DNA of 64,000 nucleotides from assembly GCF_024679095.1 (NCBI RefSeq), contig NC_066516.1, positions 19,747,535 to 19,811,534 on the forward strand, in the 5' to 3' direction. This DNA is from Eriocheir sinensis. Taxonomy: Eukaryota > Arthropoda > Malacostraca > Decapoda > Varunidae. The notes beneath the pieces are model-generated. The model saw only the letters and a list, made by a program, of their open reading frames with translations, was not told the origin of the DNA and made no database searches. Below, piece by piece: positions 24,640 to 35,783 of this stretch (position 1 is the first letter of the stretch; each line of letters opens with the position of its first letter). The position numbers and the translations under genes are program-made.

Positions 24640-25265
24640 ATCAGCTGTTTTTGTCCATTTCCTTCCCCCTCCGGTCCCTCCATATACCCTTACCTCCCTC
24701 CCCTCATCTGTCTCAATACCTCACCCCTCCCTTACCTTGTCTTTTCCACCCTCTCCTACCCCTTGCCTTTCCTCTTCCCACCTACCCACCCCTTTCACTA
24801 GCCCAGGGGGGGAGGAAGGGAGGGTTGGGTTAGGTTAGGTTAGGTTAGGTTAGGTTTTTTTTTGTTTTGTTTTGTACCTCACCCCTCCCTTATCCTGTCT
24901 TCTCCACCCTCTCCTACCCCTTGCCTTTCCTCTTCCCACCTACCCACCCCTAAACTCCCTCCTGCCCCTTTCTATCCCTTCCTTCATCCCTCCACCGAGT
25001 CTACTTCACCCCTCACCTATTACGTTTCCCTCTCCCCTACCATTCCTCTTCCCTCCTTCCCATCCCCTTCACTAGCCCAGCCATCCTTCCTCCCTTTGTT
25101 CCCTATAGCTCTAGCCTCCCTCCTGCCCCCTCCCGTCTCTTCTTCCATCCCCTTACCCCCATTCCTTCACCCCTTATCTATTACGTTTCCTCTTCCTCCT
25201 TCCCCCCGCTTCCTCCATCATCCTCTCTCGTTTTTCTCACCATACCTCTATCCTTCTTTTCACTA
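24640..25265. repeat. Pyrimidine-rich tandem array with a recent ~160-bp duplication
   Basis: 24716-24793 recurs at 24875-24951 with few differences (both include CTCCTACCCCTTGCCTTTCC). Looser units continue to 25265 with TTCACTAGCCCAG and TATTACGTTTCC words. Confidence 0.85.
24830..24854 (+). repeat. Interstitial arthropod telomere repeat (TTAGG)5
   Basis: Five perfect TTAGG units, preceded by GGG and followed by T-runs (TTTTTTTTTGTTTTG). TTAGG is the standard arthropod telomere unit. The block lies exactly between the two copies of the local duplication. Confidence 0.9.
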
Positions 25266-25660
25266 AATTCAAAGGACACTCAAGGGCCAAGGCGACGGAG
25301 ATGAACACCGAGGCCACGCGCAGATATACCGAATGTTCCTAACTGTGCCTTTTTCCTAACCCCCCGCCAACGATGAATCATAACCTCTTTAAAGATGAAC
25401 CATTATAAACAGTTCCACCCACACAAATGTAGACCACTTTCATATCACAGCAAAAATATAACAGAGTGTGACATGGATGGATTTCAGTGTATTAACTCAC
25501 ATCTGACCCCATTACTCAGCTTCAGCGTTATTAAACATGAAGAGACGCGTTTGATGATTTACTATTTCATTAAACTACCGCTAATAATATGAATCCTCAA
25601 GCTGGAGCGACATAAATAAGTGAGGGCACGCGATGTATGTTTTAGAATGCTTAGATCGTC
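25266..25660. other. Unique-looking sequence, no gene; contains a short word shared with 62971-62996
   Basis: A 26-bp word at 25292-25317 (GGAGATGAACACCGAGGCC core) is repeated with two mismatches at 62971-62996. A 65-codon plus-strand frame at 25395 has no recognised family. Confidence 0.5.
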
Positions 25661-25672
25661 AGTTTGCTGCAG

Positions 25673-25792
25673 CGAATTATTATTATTTTTTTTACAGCTA
25701 AGGAAACAGCTCAAGGGCAACAAAAAAGGTGTAAAAAAAAAAGCCCGCAAATCGCTGTTCCCACAAAGACAAAAGTAATAAGTGGCCAAAAG
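25673..25792 (-). mobile_element. RepA retroposon with target-site duplication
   Basis: In sense (minus) it starts in GGCCACTTATTACTTTTGTC, contains the conserved TTGCCCTTGAGCTGTTTCCT and ends in an A8 run and AATAATAAT tail. It is flanked by GTTTGCTGCAG (25662-25672) and GTTTGCTTCAG (25793-25803). The A-rich tail plus target-site duplication indicate retroposition. This copy lacks the 5' CACCTCTCCTCCCG part seen elsewhere. Confidence 0.82.
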
Positions 25793-25809
25793 GTTTGCTT
25801 CAGACACTC

Positions 25810-26520
25810 GCAAGTACGCAAGTTTCCGATCACTCTACGGGTATGTGGCGCCAACTCTTGAAGGAAGGATGCCGCCGGTACAAGGAAAGCGATGAGAGAG
25901 AAGCTGTTTCACCCACACCCACCTGAGAGAGGGAGGCTAACTGTTTTACCCACCTAGTTCGTCATATGAAGTTTCTCTATATTGCAGATGACAGACTAAA
26001 CCAATTCAATGCAACACCTATTATTATTTAGACATTCATGAACATATTCTGACTAAGGGGAGCGTGGCCAGCAAAAACAAAATACGAAGGGGTACATCGG
26101 TTACGAGACTTGGAGATCCATTAGCTCATAACTTCGTGTGTTGTATATTCTCCTGTATCTTATTTTCTTTTGACTATGCATGATGAAAAAAATAATCGAC
26201 CACTAAATATGTTAATGCTGATTCCTCTGCTTACTTAATTTATGTGTCGCTTGTGTACTATCTGCCTACTTCTCCTCCTGCTTCTCTTCCTTCCATTCCT
26301 CCTGCTCCATTCCCGGCTCCTCCTCCTCCTCTCTTTCTTACGCTTTTACAACTACCCTTTATCACATGTGCAAGATATCAAAACAATAAAAAACACCCCC
26401 CAAAAAAGAAGAAAAATAAATATGTAGCCGGAAAACAAATATATGAAAACAAAAAGAGAAAAGGAAAGCAATAACACCATGAAAATAAATACAAAGAACA
26501 GCAACATACAGGCAACACAA
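25810..26520. other. No recognisable gene
   Basis: 25810-26240 looks unique. 26260-26340 is a CTCCTG/CCTCCT-rich patch and 26380-26480 is A-rich. Confidence 0.4.
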
Positions 26521-26524
26521 AGAA

Positions 26525-26632
26525 ATGCCTTATAAGCGTTCTGCCTGGGAAACTATTGGACTCGAACCCGAAACCAAGGACACTCAGGTCGAGGCGCCAG
26601 TCAGTGCGCCACCACCAAGCAAGGGAGGGCAA
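26525..26632 (-). mobile_element. tRNA-like head of a SINE or tRNA pseudogene
   Basis: On the minus strand an A-box-like TGGCGCACTGACTGG (26597-26611) is followed by a B box GGTTCGAGTCC (26558-26568) at tRNA-like spacing. No matching acceptor stem was found, so this is not a functional tRNA. The downstream body has no second copy in the window. Confidence 0.6.
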
Positions 26633-26765
26633 GCCAGAGGATAATATATAAAGGAATTAGTTAACGACGCACCACAAACTCCTTTAGAGACAATTACATA
26701 TACTCTCTCTCTCTCTCTCTTTACGTATATTAATGGACGTTATTTATGTTCTCGTTTGTTCGTTC

Positions 26766-26767
<2 letters not shown>

Positions 26768-26811
<44 letters not shown>
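26768..26811. repeat. (GT)n microsatellite
   Basis: 22 GT units. Confidence 0.97.
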
Positions 26812-26815
<4 letters not shown>

Positions 26816-26819
26816 CATT

Positions 26820-27760
26820 CCCTTAACACCTTGCCTCTTACATTTCCTTATCTTTTTCATTTCCTCTCTTCCTTATCTTCCTCCTTTATCACCTTCTCTC
26901 TCTATCCTCCTGTTCATATTTTTTTCACTCTTCTCTCCCTTATCATTGCGTTCCTTTCTCACTATCAATATCTTTACTATCTTTATTCTCCTATCATCAC
27001 CCTTTTCAATAAACTTTCTTTAAATATTCCTCTTCCCTCCCCTTCTCCCTTTCCTTTTCCATCATTAAATAATCTTTTCCTTGCTCATCATTTATATTCA
27101 GTCTTCCTCCCATCTTCTTATTCTTCCTATTTATTCTCTCCTCTTCTACATCACCATTACTTTACCTCACTCCTCCCCTCTTTCCCTTCCTTTCTCCCTT
27201 TTTTCTTTCACCATTTCATTCTTCCTTTCCTTCCTCATCATCTATCCTCAGCACCCCTCCCATCTTCCTACCCGTCCCTTCCATTCTCACATCTTCTACA
27301 CCTCTCATTACTTTCCCACATCTCTCCCCTTTCGTTCTTCCTTTCTCCTCCTTTTCTTCTTCCACTCATTCCGTTCATCCTTCCCTCCCTCACTACCCTC
27401 TGCATTCCTCCCATTTTCCTATTTTTCCCATTCATTCTCTCTTCTTCTACATCTCTCTCCCTTTTTCCCTTCAGTTCTCTTCCCTTTTCCTCACCCTTTC
27501 CCTTTACAACCTTCAATGTATCTTCCCGACTCGCTCTTGTTACCCTCCCTTCCTCTCCCCTCCCTTCCTCCCTCATTATCTCCCCCTTCCCTTCTCATCC
27601 CCAATTATCTCCCCTGTATTTTCCCTCCATCCACTTACCACCTCCAATCCCTCCTTGCCCCACCTCACACCTCCCCTCTTTCATCATTACCTCTTTCCCC
27701 CTACCCCCCATCGTCCCCTTCACTCCCCCTCCCCTCCTGAGCAGCTACTTATGGGCGCTG
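26820..27760. repeat. Pyrimidine-rich minisatellite, ~155-bp unit, ~5 copies
   Basis: Landmark CTCATCATCTATCCTCAGCA and TCCTCCCATCTTCCTA blocks recur near 27075, 27230 and 27385, with weaker copies either side. The 344- and 219-codon plus frames are translations of this array. Confidence 0.8.
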
Positions 27761-27839
27761 CACTCAGAACCTAATTTATGCTTTAATTGACTTATATGGC
27801 AAGTCAATAATGGCATCGTCAGGCTTCCCTCCTCTGACA

Positions 27840-28140
27840 CCTGCATAGAAGGAGGAGGAGGAGAAGGAGGAGGAGGAGGAGGGGAAAAGGAGGAGGAGGA
27901 GGAGGACGTAGCGGAGAACAGCAAGGGTGACGTGAAGGAGAACAAGATAAAGGAGGAGATGGAGGACGAGTAAGAGAGGACGAGAACTCGGATGAAAACG
28001 AATAGGTAGAGGAGGACGAGGAGGAGGAAGGGAAGGATGAGGAGGGGAATGAGAAGTTAAGAGGAAAGATAGGAGGAGAGAAAAACAAAGAAAAGAGGAA
28101 GAACAGGAGGATCAAATATAAAAAAAGAATAAGTGTAGAG
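27840..28140. repeat. (GGA)-rich polypurine tract
   Basis: GGAGGAGGAGGA and GAGGACGAGGA words, strongly purine on the plus strand. Confidence 0.85.
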
Positions 28141-28164
28141 GATGAATAAATACTCATACACACC

Positions 28165-28166
<2 letters not shown>

Positions 28167-28230
<64 letters not shown>

Positions 28231-28312
28231 TACACACGCACACGCACACACACGCACACGCACACACACATACACACGCACACCCACACACACGCACGCA
28301 CACACACATCAT
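28167..28312. repeat. (CA)n microsatellite with CACGCACA variants
   Basis: A perfect core at 28167-28227, then interrupted CACGCACAC repeats. Confidence 0.97.
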
Positions 28313-28370
28313 CATTTCTTTCCTTTTCCTTCATTCTTTTTCTTTTATTCATCCTTGCTTTCTTATTTAT

Positions 28371-28524
<154 letters not shown>

Positions 28525-28774
28525 CATAGTACTACATCACAAAACGTTCTCTTATTCACTCTTTTCCTTTCGCTTATTCACTTTCCTTTTTGCACTAAAT
28601 AATTCCAAAACCTTTCACACTTCCCTCCCCCTCTTTCAATATACGTGTTTATGATCCTGTATGCTCCGTTGGCCTAAAAGGGGAAACGCATTTGTGGTAA
28701 TAAGAAAAAAAACATGATTTCCTTTTCCCGTCGGTAAGAGGATCGAAGAATATGTGGTGTTGGACATCGGCTTA

Positions 28775-29100
28775 GGGTGGAGGAGGAGGAGGAAGAGGAG
28801 AAGGAAGAGAAAAAAGGAGGGGGGAAAAGTGAAAATGCTACTACTACTACTACGTGCGAAGAAGAAGAAGAAGAAGAAGAAGAAGAAGAAGAAGAGGAAA
28901 AAGAAGAAGAAGAAGAAGAAAAAGAAGAAGAAGAAGAAGAAGAAGAAGAAGAAGAAGAAAAAGAAAAAGAAGAAGAAGAAGAAGAAGAAAAAGAAGAAGA
29001 AGAACCAGAACATGAAGAACAAGAACAAAAAGAAAAAGAGCTAAAACAAGAACAAGAACAAAAAGAACAAAAACAAAAAGAGGAGGAACAAGAATAGGAG
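28775..29100. repeat. (GAA)n polypurine tract
   Basis: GAAGAAGAAGAA with GAAAAA interruptions from 28857 to ~29010, then ACAAGAACAAGA words. Poly-Glu, poly-Lys, poly-Phe and poly-Ser frames are artefacts. Confidence 0.97.
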
Positions 29101-29884
29101 CAAGAAAAAACGTAAACAAAAACAAAAGCGAGAACAAGAACAAGAACATGAACAAGAAGGGAAATAGAGAAAAAGAGATAAAGGAGGATAAGAAAGAGGA
29201 GGAGGAAGCGGGGGAAGCGGAGGAGGAGGAAAAAAAGGGCCAGAGAGAGGAGGAATGGTCTGAGTGAAACAAAAATAAATAAAGCGATGGAGAAACAAGA
29301 AAACAAGGATGAGAGGAGTTAAGGAAGGATACAAGGAAGGAAAAAAATACAATGATGAAAGAGAGGAAGAAAGGAAGGGGAGGAGGGAAAGAGTAGAGGG
29401 AGAAAGGAAGATTAGACAAGGAGACAGAAGGATGAAAGGAAGATTGGTGATTGAATGGAAAACTAAAGATGAGTGAATGAAAAAATAATATATGAATGAA
29501 CAAAAAAAAGATGGATGGATAGATGAATAAGGAAAGAATGGATGGATGGGAGGAATAAGTAAAGGAAGAGAGAAAACAAGGAGGAAAAATAGGAGACAAA
29601 AAAGGAAGGATAAAGGAAAGCGGAAAGAAAGAAGGACGAGACAAGGAAAGGAAAAAAATATGTTGGAGAAACTTGAAAGGAAAAAGACAAAAGGAAGATA
29701 ACGCAGAGAAGAAACTGAGTAGCCGAGGGAGAACAAAGAGGAAGACAGAAAAACAACAAAGCAGCGACGAGGCAGAGAAAAAAGAGAATTAAGTTACGAA
29801 GAAAAAAAAAAGTGGGTCAGAATACAGAAAAGAAGGAAGAAGAGGAGGAGGAGGAGGAAGAGGAAGACTAAGAACAAGAAAAAG
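29101..29884. repeat. Polypurine-biased low-complexity sequence
   Basis: A/G-rich with GGAAGGA, AAGAAGG and GATGGATGG words. No gene. Confidence 0.6.
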
Positions 29885-30235
29885 AACAAAAATGGAAGAT
29901 AATGATGGTGATGATGATAAAAATGATACTAAAAAAGAAGAAAAAAGGAGAGGAGGAGAAGGCAGAGATGCAGAAAAGACAAAAAAGAGGCGAAGGAACA
30001 AAATGAAATGAAGGAAGAACAAAAAGAAAGAAAAGGATGATGATGATAAAAATGATAATGAAAAAGAAGAAAAAAGAAGAGGAGGAGAAGGCAGAGATGC
30101 AGAAAAGACAAAAAAGAGACGAGGGAACAAAATGAAATGAAGGAAGAACAAGAAGTAAAACAAAGAAAAGGATGATGATAAAAATGATAATGAAAAAGAA
30201 GAAAAGGGAAGAGGAGGAGAAGACAGGTGAGCATA
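29885..30235. repeat. ~122-bp minisatellite, ~3 near-identical copies
   Basis: The order GATGATGATAAAAATGATA, GAGGAGGAGAAGGCAGAGAT, GCAGAAAAGACAAAAAAGA, AACAAAATGAAATGAAGGAA repeats with few differences, so it looks recently amplified. Confidence 0.92.
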
Positions 30236-30518
30236 AAAAGAGAAAAAGCAGAGGAAGGAATAGAAAGAAACTTAGGAACAGAATAACCAAAACCAGCAGC
30301 AGCGACAGAAGAAGGAGGAAGAAGAAGAGAGGAAGAAGTGGAGGAGAAGGAGACAGGAGGAAAAGGTATCCGAAAACTTTAAAAATTGAATAAAGGAAAG
30401 GGAATGTGCTCGGAAGGGAAAAAAATGAAACCTCGTAGTCCGCACAAGAATTCAAATAAATAAGGCTTCGGGTTTTTTTCCTGAGCGACGAGTGGCGGAA
30501 ATTGGCTGAGGGTGCACA

Positions 30519-30607
30519 AGGAGGAGGCGGAGGAGGAGGAGGAGGAGGAGGAGGAGGAGGAGGAGGAGGAGGAGGAGGAGGAGAAGGAGAAGGAGGAGGA
30601 GGAGGAG
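30519..30607. repeat. (GGA)n microsatellite
   Basis: About 27 GGA units with two GAA interruptions. Confidence 0.96.
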
Positions 30608-30661
30608 ATGAAATACTTGGTGAGGCTGAAAAGAAGCAGTGATATGATGCCTTAACACACA

Positions 30662-30845
30662 CAGGAAAGGGAAGGGAAGGCAAGGAAAGGGAAGGGAAGG
30701 GAAGGGAAGGGAAGGGAAGGGAAGGCAAGGAAAGGGAAGGGAAGGGAGGGCAAGGAAAGGGAAGGGAAGGGAAGGGAAGGAAAGGGAAGGGAAGGCAAGG
30801 AAAGGGAACCGAACGGAATGGATTGGAACGGAACGGAACGGAAGG
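30662..30845. repeat. (AAGGG)n pentanucleotide array with (GGAAC)n end
   Basis: GGGAAGGGAAGGG pentamers with a ~40-60-bp higher-order unit marked by GGCAAGGAAAGGG, then GGAACGGAACGG at 30815-30843. Confidence 0.93.
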
Positions 30846-31015
30846 AAAGAGAAGGAAAAGAGTTGAAGGTGAGGAAGACGGACAATAAAGAAAGACAAGG
30901 AAAATAGGAGCAGCAAGGAAGAGCAAGGAAAGGAAAGAGGAAAAGGGAGGAAAGTGAAAGATGGAAAGCAAGAAAGGACAGGCAGTGGTGATGAGGTAGG
31001 GGTGATTGTAGTAAT

Positions 31016-31044
31016 AGCAGTAGTAGTAGTAGTAGTAGTAGTAA
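31016..31044. repeat. (GTA)n microsatellite
   Basis: About nine GTA units. Confidence 0.9.
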
Positions 31045-31194
31045 TGGTGTGGTCATCTGTCTATTCCCCGATATTTTCCGTTCATTTATCTATCCTATCT
31101 ATCACCATTACCTTCCTTTACCTCTTATCATTCTTGTACCGAAAAATGGCGGGGAGGGAAGAATAGCCATGAAGACAGAAGGATGGACGGACAT

Positions 31195-31201
31195 GGACAA
31201 G

Positions 31202-31236
<35 letters not shown>

Positions 31237-32420
31237 AGGGAAAGAGAGAGAGAGACGCGGAGAGCCAACCAACCAACCAAGAAAGAGGGAGGGAGGGAGG
31301 AGGGTAGGGTTGGGGCAGGGAGGATGGACGAGGCAAAGAAAACTGATCGGCGCCTTGAAGAAATAATAAAACTGAGATGGATTGCACTTCATCGGAAAGA
31401 ATGATTGGCGGGGACAAGACAAATGGCGCTTCTTTGTGGAGGTCACTCTGGCGGCTGGAAATGAAAATAGAAATGAGAGAAAAGAAGAAAAGGAGGTCAG
31501 GGAGGGACAGGAGAAAGGAGACCAGGGAGAGAGGGAGAGAAGAATGGAGGGAGAGAGAAAAGAGGTTAAGTAGATGAACGAGGGAAACTAAGAAGGAGAG
31601 AAAAGAAGAGATGGAGGCTAAGGAGGAACAAGAGAAGGGAGACAATAGGAAGAGGGAGATAAAGAAGAAAGGAAGAAGGGAGAAAATGGAAGAGAGGAAG
31701 GAAGAGGAGCAGGAAAAGAAGTAACGAAATCAAGGAAGGAAACTAGGGAGGAGAAAAAAGAAGAGATGGAGGTCAAGGAGGGAAAGGAGAAGGGAAACAG
31801 TGGAAAGAGGAAAAGAGGGAAGAACGGAGGAAGGGAGAAAGGGAAGGAGGAGAAGCATCAAAAGAGAAAGGAGACCAGGGGGAGGAAGAAAAAAAGGGAG
31901 AAAAGAGGGAGGGAGAAAAGTGAAAAGGGGAGGAAGAGGAGCAGGAAAAGAGGTTTGGATATCAAGGAAGGAAATAGAGGGAAAGAGGGGAGGGGAAATT
32001 GAAGGGGAGGAAAAAGGAAAGAGGGTAGAAGAGAAGGGAGGAAAGGAGATAGGAGGAGAGAGAAGAAAGGAGGGAGAGAAAGGAAGAAATAAAAGGATCC
32101 GAAAGAGGGATTGGAGAGAGAAAGAGAGAGAGAAAGAGGAGGAGTGAAGAAATAAAAAAAGAACAAGGAACAATGCAAAGAAAAAACAAAGGAACGGAAG
32201 GAAGCTGATAGAGAGGATGGGAGAGAAGCGAAGAAAGGAAAAGCGAAGGGAGGAAGGAAAGGGAGAGAAAGAAAGGAGATGAATGAAAGAAGGACAGAAA
32301 AAAATGCAAAGAAAAAACGACGGAATGGAAGGAATAGATAACGAGGAAGGGAGAGAAGAGCAAAAAGGAGAGGAAAAGAGAGGAAAGAAAGGCGGAGAAG
32401 GAGAGGAGAGATGAATGAAT
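31195..32420. repeat. Polypurine block with decayed ~130-bp units
   Basis: A short (GA)13 and G9 at 31201-31235. Then GAGATGGAGGTCAAGGAGGG, GGAGACCAGGGAGA and CAATGCAAAGAAAAAACAAA words recur about every 130 bp. The Ser/Phe/Leu-rich minus frames are artefacts. Confidence 0.75.
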
Positions 32421-32429
32421 TTGTCATTT

Positions 32430-32796
32430 TTTTTCTCTTAGTAAGTCACGTAAAAACTCTCAAGACAAGCCTATCAACACACGCGCCACCCAAAAGAACA
32501 ATGAATATAGACACAAACTAAAGCTCTTAAGGTATTAAAAGAAGGTAATACGAGAATCACCATGGCTGAGTAGCGCGGAAATATAACCCTCGCATAAAAG
32601 AGTCAATAAAAGATGGAAGCGGAGGGCCGAGGGTGAATACGCAATGAGGATCTAATCTCGGAGAGTGACCGGAGATAAATGTGCAGATAGATAAGACTGG
32701 AAGCCGCCTCCTTCTTGAAATTGATCTTGGGAGTAGGAGAGGGCGAAGGGTGGGAGGTGAAGGGAGGAAGACTAAACTACAGAACGTGACGGTTGA
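32430..32796. other. Unique-looking sequence, no gene
   Basis: No recognised protein or RNA. An A-box-like ATGGCTGAGTAGCG at ~32572 lacks a B box. Confidence 0.35.
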
Positions 32797-32805
32797 TGGT
32801 CTTTT

Positions 32806-33237
32806 TTTTTGTATCAGGGGTCAGTTCAAGGGCAAGAAACACAAACAGGAATATAAAGGCCCGTTAGACGCTCCTCAACAAACGAAAATAGAACGAGAGG
32901 ACAAAAAGGAGAGGTCAATTTCGGGTGGAGTGGTGTTCTGAGGTTGATGAGTGTGTGTAAGTTATCAGCATGACAATCAATCAAGACACCTCTCCTCCCG
33001 AAATTGACCTCTCTTTTGGCCACCTATTATTTTTGTCTTTGAGGGAATAGCGATTAGCGGGGTTTTTTTTACACCTTTTTATTGTTATTGTTGCCCTTGA
33101 GCTGTTTCTTTAGCTGTAAAAAGTAATCAGTATCTCAAAGCATTTCTTTTGGATACTACATTTTTATAAGAGCAGTGCTAGCGGGATTTGTTGCTTTTGT
33201 TTGTTTTTGTCCTTGACCTGCTTTCTTTACTGCAAAA
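32806..33237. mobile_element. Cluster of three RepA copies, first two head-to-head
   Basis: The first (32806-32935) is in minus orientation, diverged, with CAGTTCAAGGGCAAGAA and GAGAGGTCAATTTCGGG. The second (32985-33121, plus) starts ACACCTCTCCTCCCGAAATT and ends TTGCCCTTGAGCTGTTTCTT plus an A-tail. A third partial copy (33188-33237, plus) keeps only the TTGTCCTTGACCTGCTTTCT end. Confidence 0.85.
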
Positions 33238-33469
33238 AAATAACTAGACGAGGCATCATAACGCAGAAAGATCTTGAAGTTTCCTGGCGTGACGGAGAAA
33301 TGCATAGACAGACGTGGGAAGACACACACGCAGAGGCAGAGAGGGACATGGATGGAAGGTAGAAAGGAGGGTTAAAAATACGAATAAATAAGTACCTAGA
33401 AGATGGATGGGTGGTTGGCAGGTAAATTGAAAGGCAGATAAGCGGACATACATACATATACAATTATAC

Positions 33470-33477
33470 ATACATGG

Positions 33478-33509
<32 letters not shown>

Positions 33510-33615
33510 CATACAAAGACACACAATCCACTTTCTCTTCATGCTCCTCCTCCTCTCCAACCTCCATCTCCTGTCTCTGTTTTCTATTCCTCCTCCTCCT
33601 CCTCCTCCTCCTCCC
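33470..33615. repeat. (ATAC)n and (TCC)n tracts
   Basis: ACATACATACATAC at 33477-33508 and (TCC)n at 33588-33613. Confidence 0.92.
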
Positions 33616-33710
33616 CCTTCCATTGACACTAACTGAAAAGCTACGACACTCCAAGGACGCAATAGTACCGCGAGACCGATTCGGAAAAGGGTTCGAATCG
33701 CTTTATTTTC

Positions 33711-33840
<130 letters not shown>

Positions 33841-33964
33841 GGGGGAGGGTCCAGGAAGAGTCCAGCGCCAGTTCGAGTCCCGTCCGAATAAAGTTTCCTC
33901 CCGGGACGTGTAAGGATTCTGAAGCGAGTTCTTGATTCCTTGGAGGGCCGCCCGGGTGTCCTCC

Positions 33965-34690
33965 GCATACCGTCACCGTCACCACTGCTCCCTCCTGCTT
34001 ACGTGTATATCTGCTGGCCGTTCTCCTACTGCTTACTCTTTCCTTCTTACCCCCTACAGCCTTCAATGTGTCTCTATATTTGTCTATCTAAACCTAATGC
34101 CACTTCTGTTCTCACCTTCCTGCTCTCGTATATCCTCTGGTCCTTCTACTGCATACTCTTTCCTTCCTGTCTATTACACTTACACTCGTTTTGTCTCTGT
34201 CTGTCTACATCTCACACCTCTTCCATCACCGTCACTTAGGTCAGTTATGTTCCCTCGTATATTCTCTATGTGCAACTTCTCCTCTACTTCTACTTACTCT
34301 TTCCCTCCTACGTCGTACACCAACACTCATTTTTTCTCCATATCTGTCTATCTAAACCTCACACCTTTTCTTTATCACCGTCACTTTATTCATTTCCTTC
34401 TTATGTAACTGTTTCTCCTATAGCTTACACTTGCCTTCCAACCTCCTACGCCCATACACACTTCTATTGCCTCCCTATCAATCTCTCTACAATTTACATC
34501 TCTTCTATCACCGCCATTTCTGTTCTCTCCTTCTTACGTACAAGGGATTTATTTTTCTTCGCCTGTCGCCAACACTTGTCCTCCTGCATACACTTCCGAC
34601 TCTATCCCTACACCCATTCTCCGTTACACCTGCTGCAGCCTCCCAATGCCTATCAACACCTTTAATCTGTCTCTAAATAAAGGCTTCCCA
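33965..34690. repeat. Pyrimidine-rich minisatellite, ~125-140-bp unit, ~5 copies
   Basis: Blocks TTACTCTTTCCTTCTTA, CTGTCTATCTAAACCT and CACTTCTGTTCTC recur in fixed order near 33990, 34110, 34260, 34400 and 34520. Confidence 0.8.
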
Positions 34691-34879
34691 CACCATGCTG
34701 AACTTCATACGCCTTCCACCTCTCTACCTCTGCCCCAATATCCACCCTCTCTTCAGTCTCCATGCAGCTGTTCCCTCTTACTCTTCCTGCACCTTCTATA
34801 CATACCTCTTCTCATACACAACCGTAATAGTGAGGATAAGAAAACGGTTGCAAATGCATGATTAGTGTGAGGAGGAGGA

Positions 34880-35135
34880 GGACACAGGTGGGCGGGAGGT
34901 AGCTGGTGAAAAGATATGAGAGAAAGACGGCGGTTTTGGGGAGGTAGACACAGATGGGCAGGGGTAGCAGGTGAAAAGATATGAGAGAAAGACGGCGGTT
35001 TTGGGGAGGTAGGCACAGATGGGCAGGGGTAGCAGGTGAAAAGATATGAGAGAAAGACGGCGGTTTTGGGGAGGTAGACACAGGTGGGCGGGGGTAGCAG
35101 GTGAAAAGATATAAAGGAAGAGATGGCAGTTTTGA
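34880..35135. repeat. 65-bp minisatellite, 4 near-identical copies
   Basis: Unit GGTGAAAAGATATGAGAGAA, AGACGGCGGTTTTGGGGAGG, TAGACACAGATGGGCAGGGG, TAGCA. The fourth copy is more diverged. Confidence 0.95.
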
Positions 35136-35171
35136 TAAGTTATAGGTGGGAGCAGAGACATGGAGGGGGGG

Positions 35172-35330
<159 letters not shown>

Positions 35331-35647
35331 AGGTGGGAGTCTTGCTGGGTATAGAGGTGGTAGGTAGGCGAATACATGAGAGGTGACAATTCTGAGTGCT
35401 GGCTTGAGTGCTGACTTATTATAGTTGATGTTGGGAAGCACGAACGGGTGAAGGAAATCGGAGCATAGATGATATAGCTGGGAGGGTGAGAGACATACAC
35501 AGACACACAGGGAAGGGGAGAGTAGTAAAGTAAAATGCTCAACTGATCGTTTCAAGCTATCGGGAATGTGCTGAATGACTTGAGACAGAGAGACAGACAG
35601 AGCTAAGTAAGTGTCGACAAAGGCAGCTCTGTAGTCGACCAAACCTT
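35331..35647. other. No recognisable feature
   Basis: Mixed sequence without a coding signal. Related minus-strand frames end in the (GA)n tract. Confidence 0.35.
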
Positions 35648-35781
35648 ACCACCTCTCCTCCCGAAATTGACCTCTCTTTTGGCTACTCTTTACTTTCACC
35701 TTTTATAGGAGCGGCGAGTAGCGGGCTTTTTTGTACTCTTTTTATTGCCCTTGAGCCGTGTCCTCTGATGCAAAAAAAAAA
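35648..35781 (+). mobile_element. RepA retroposon, near full-length plus copy
   Basis: Starts ACCTCTCCTCCCGAAATTGA, contains GGCGAGTAGCGGGCTTTTTT and TTGCCCTTGAGCCGTGTCCT, and ends GATGC plus A13. It lands directly at the left edge of the 145-bp tandem array. Confidence 0.85.
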
Positions 35782-35783
35782 AA

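Noticed and set aside
29885..30235. Glu/Lys-rich plus-strand frame as an acidic coiled-coil protein
   Set aside because: It is a product of the polypurine minisatellite, with stops at unit junctions.
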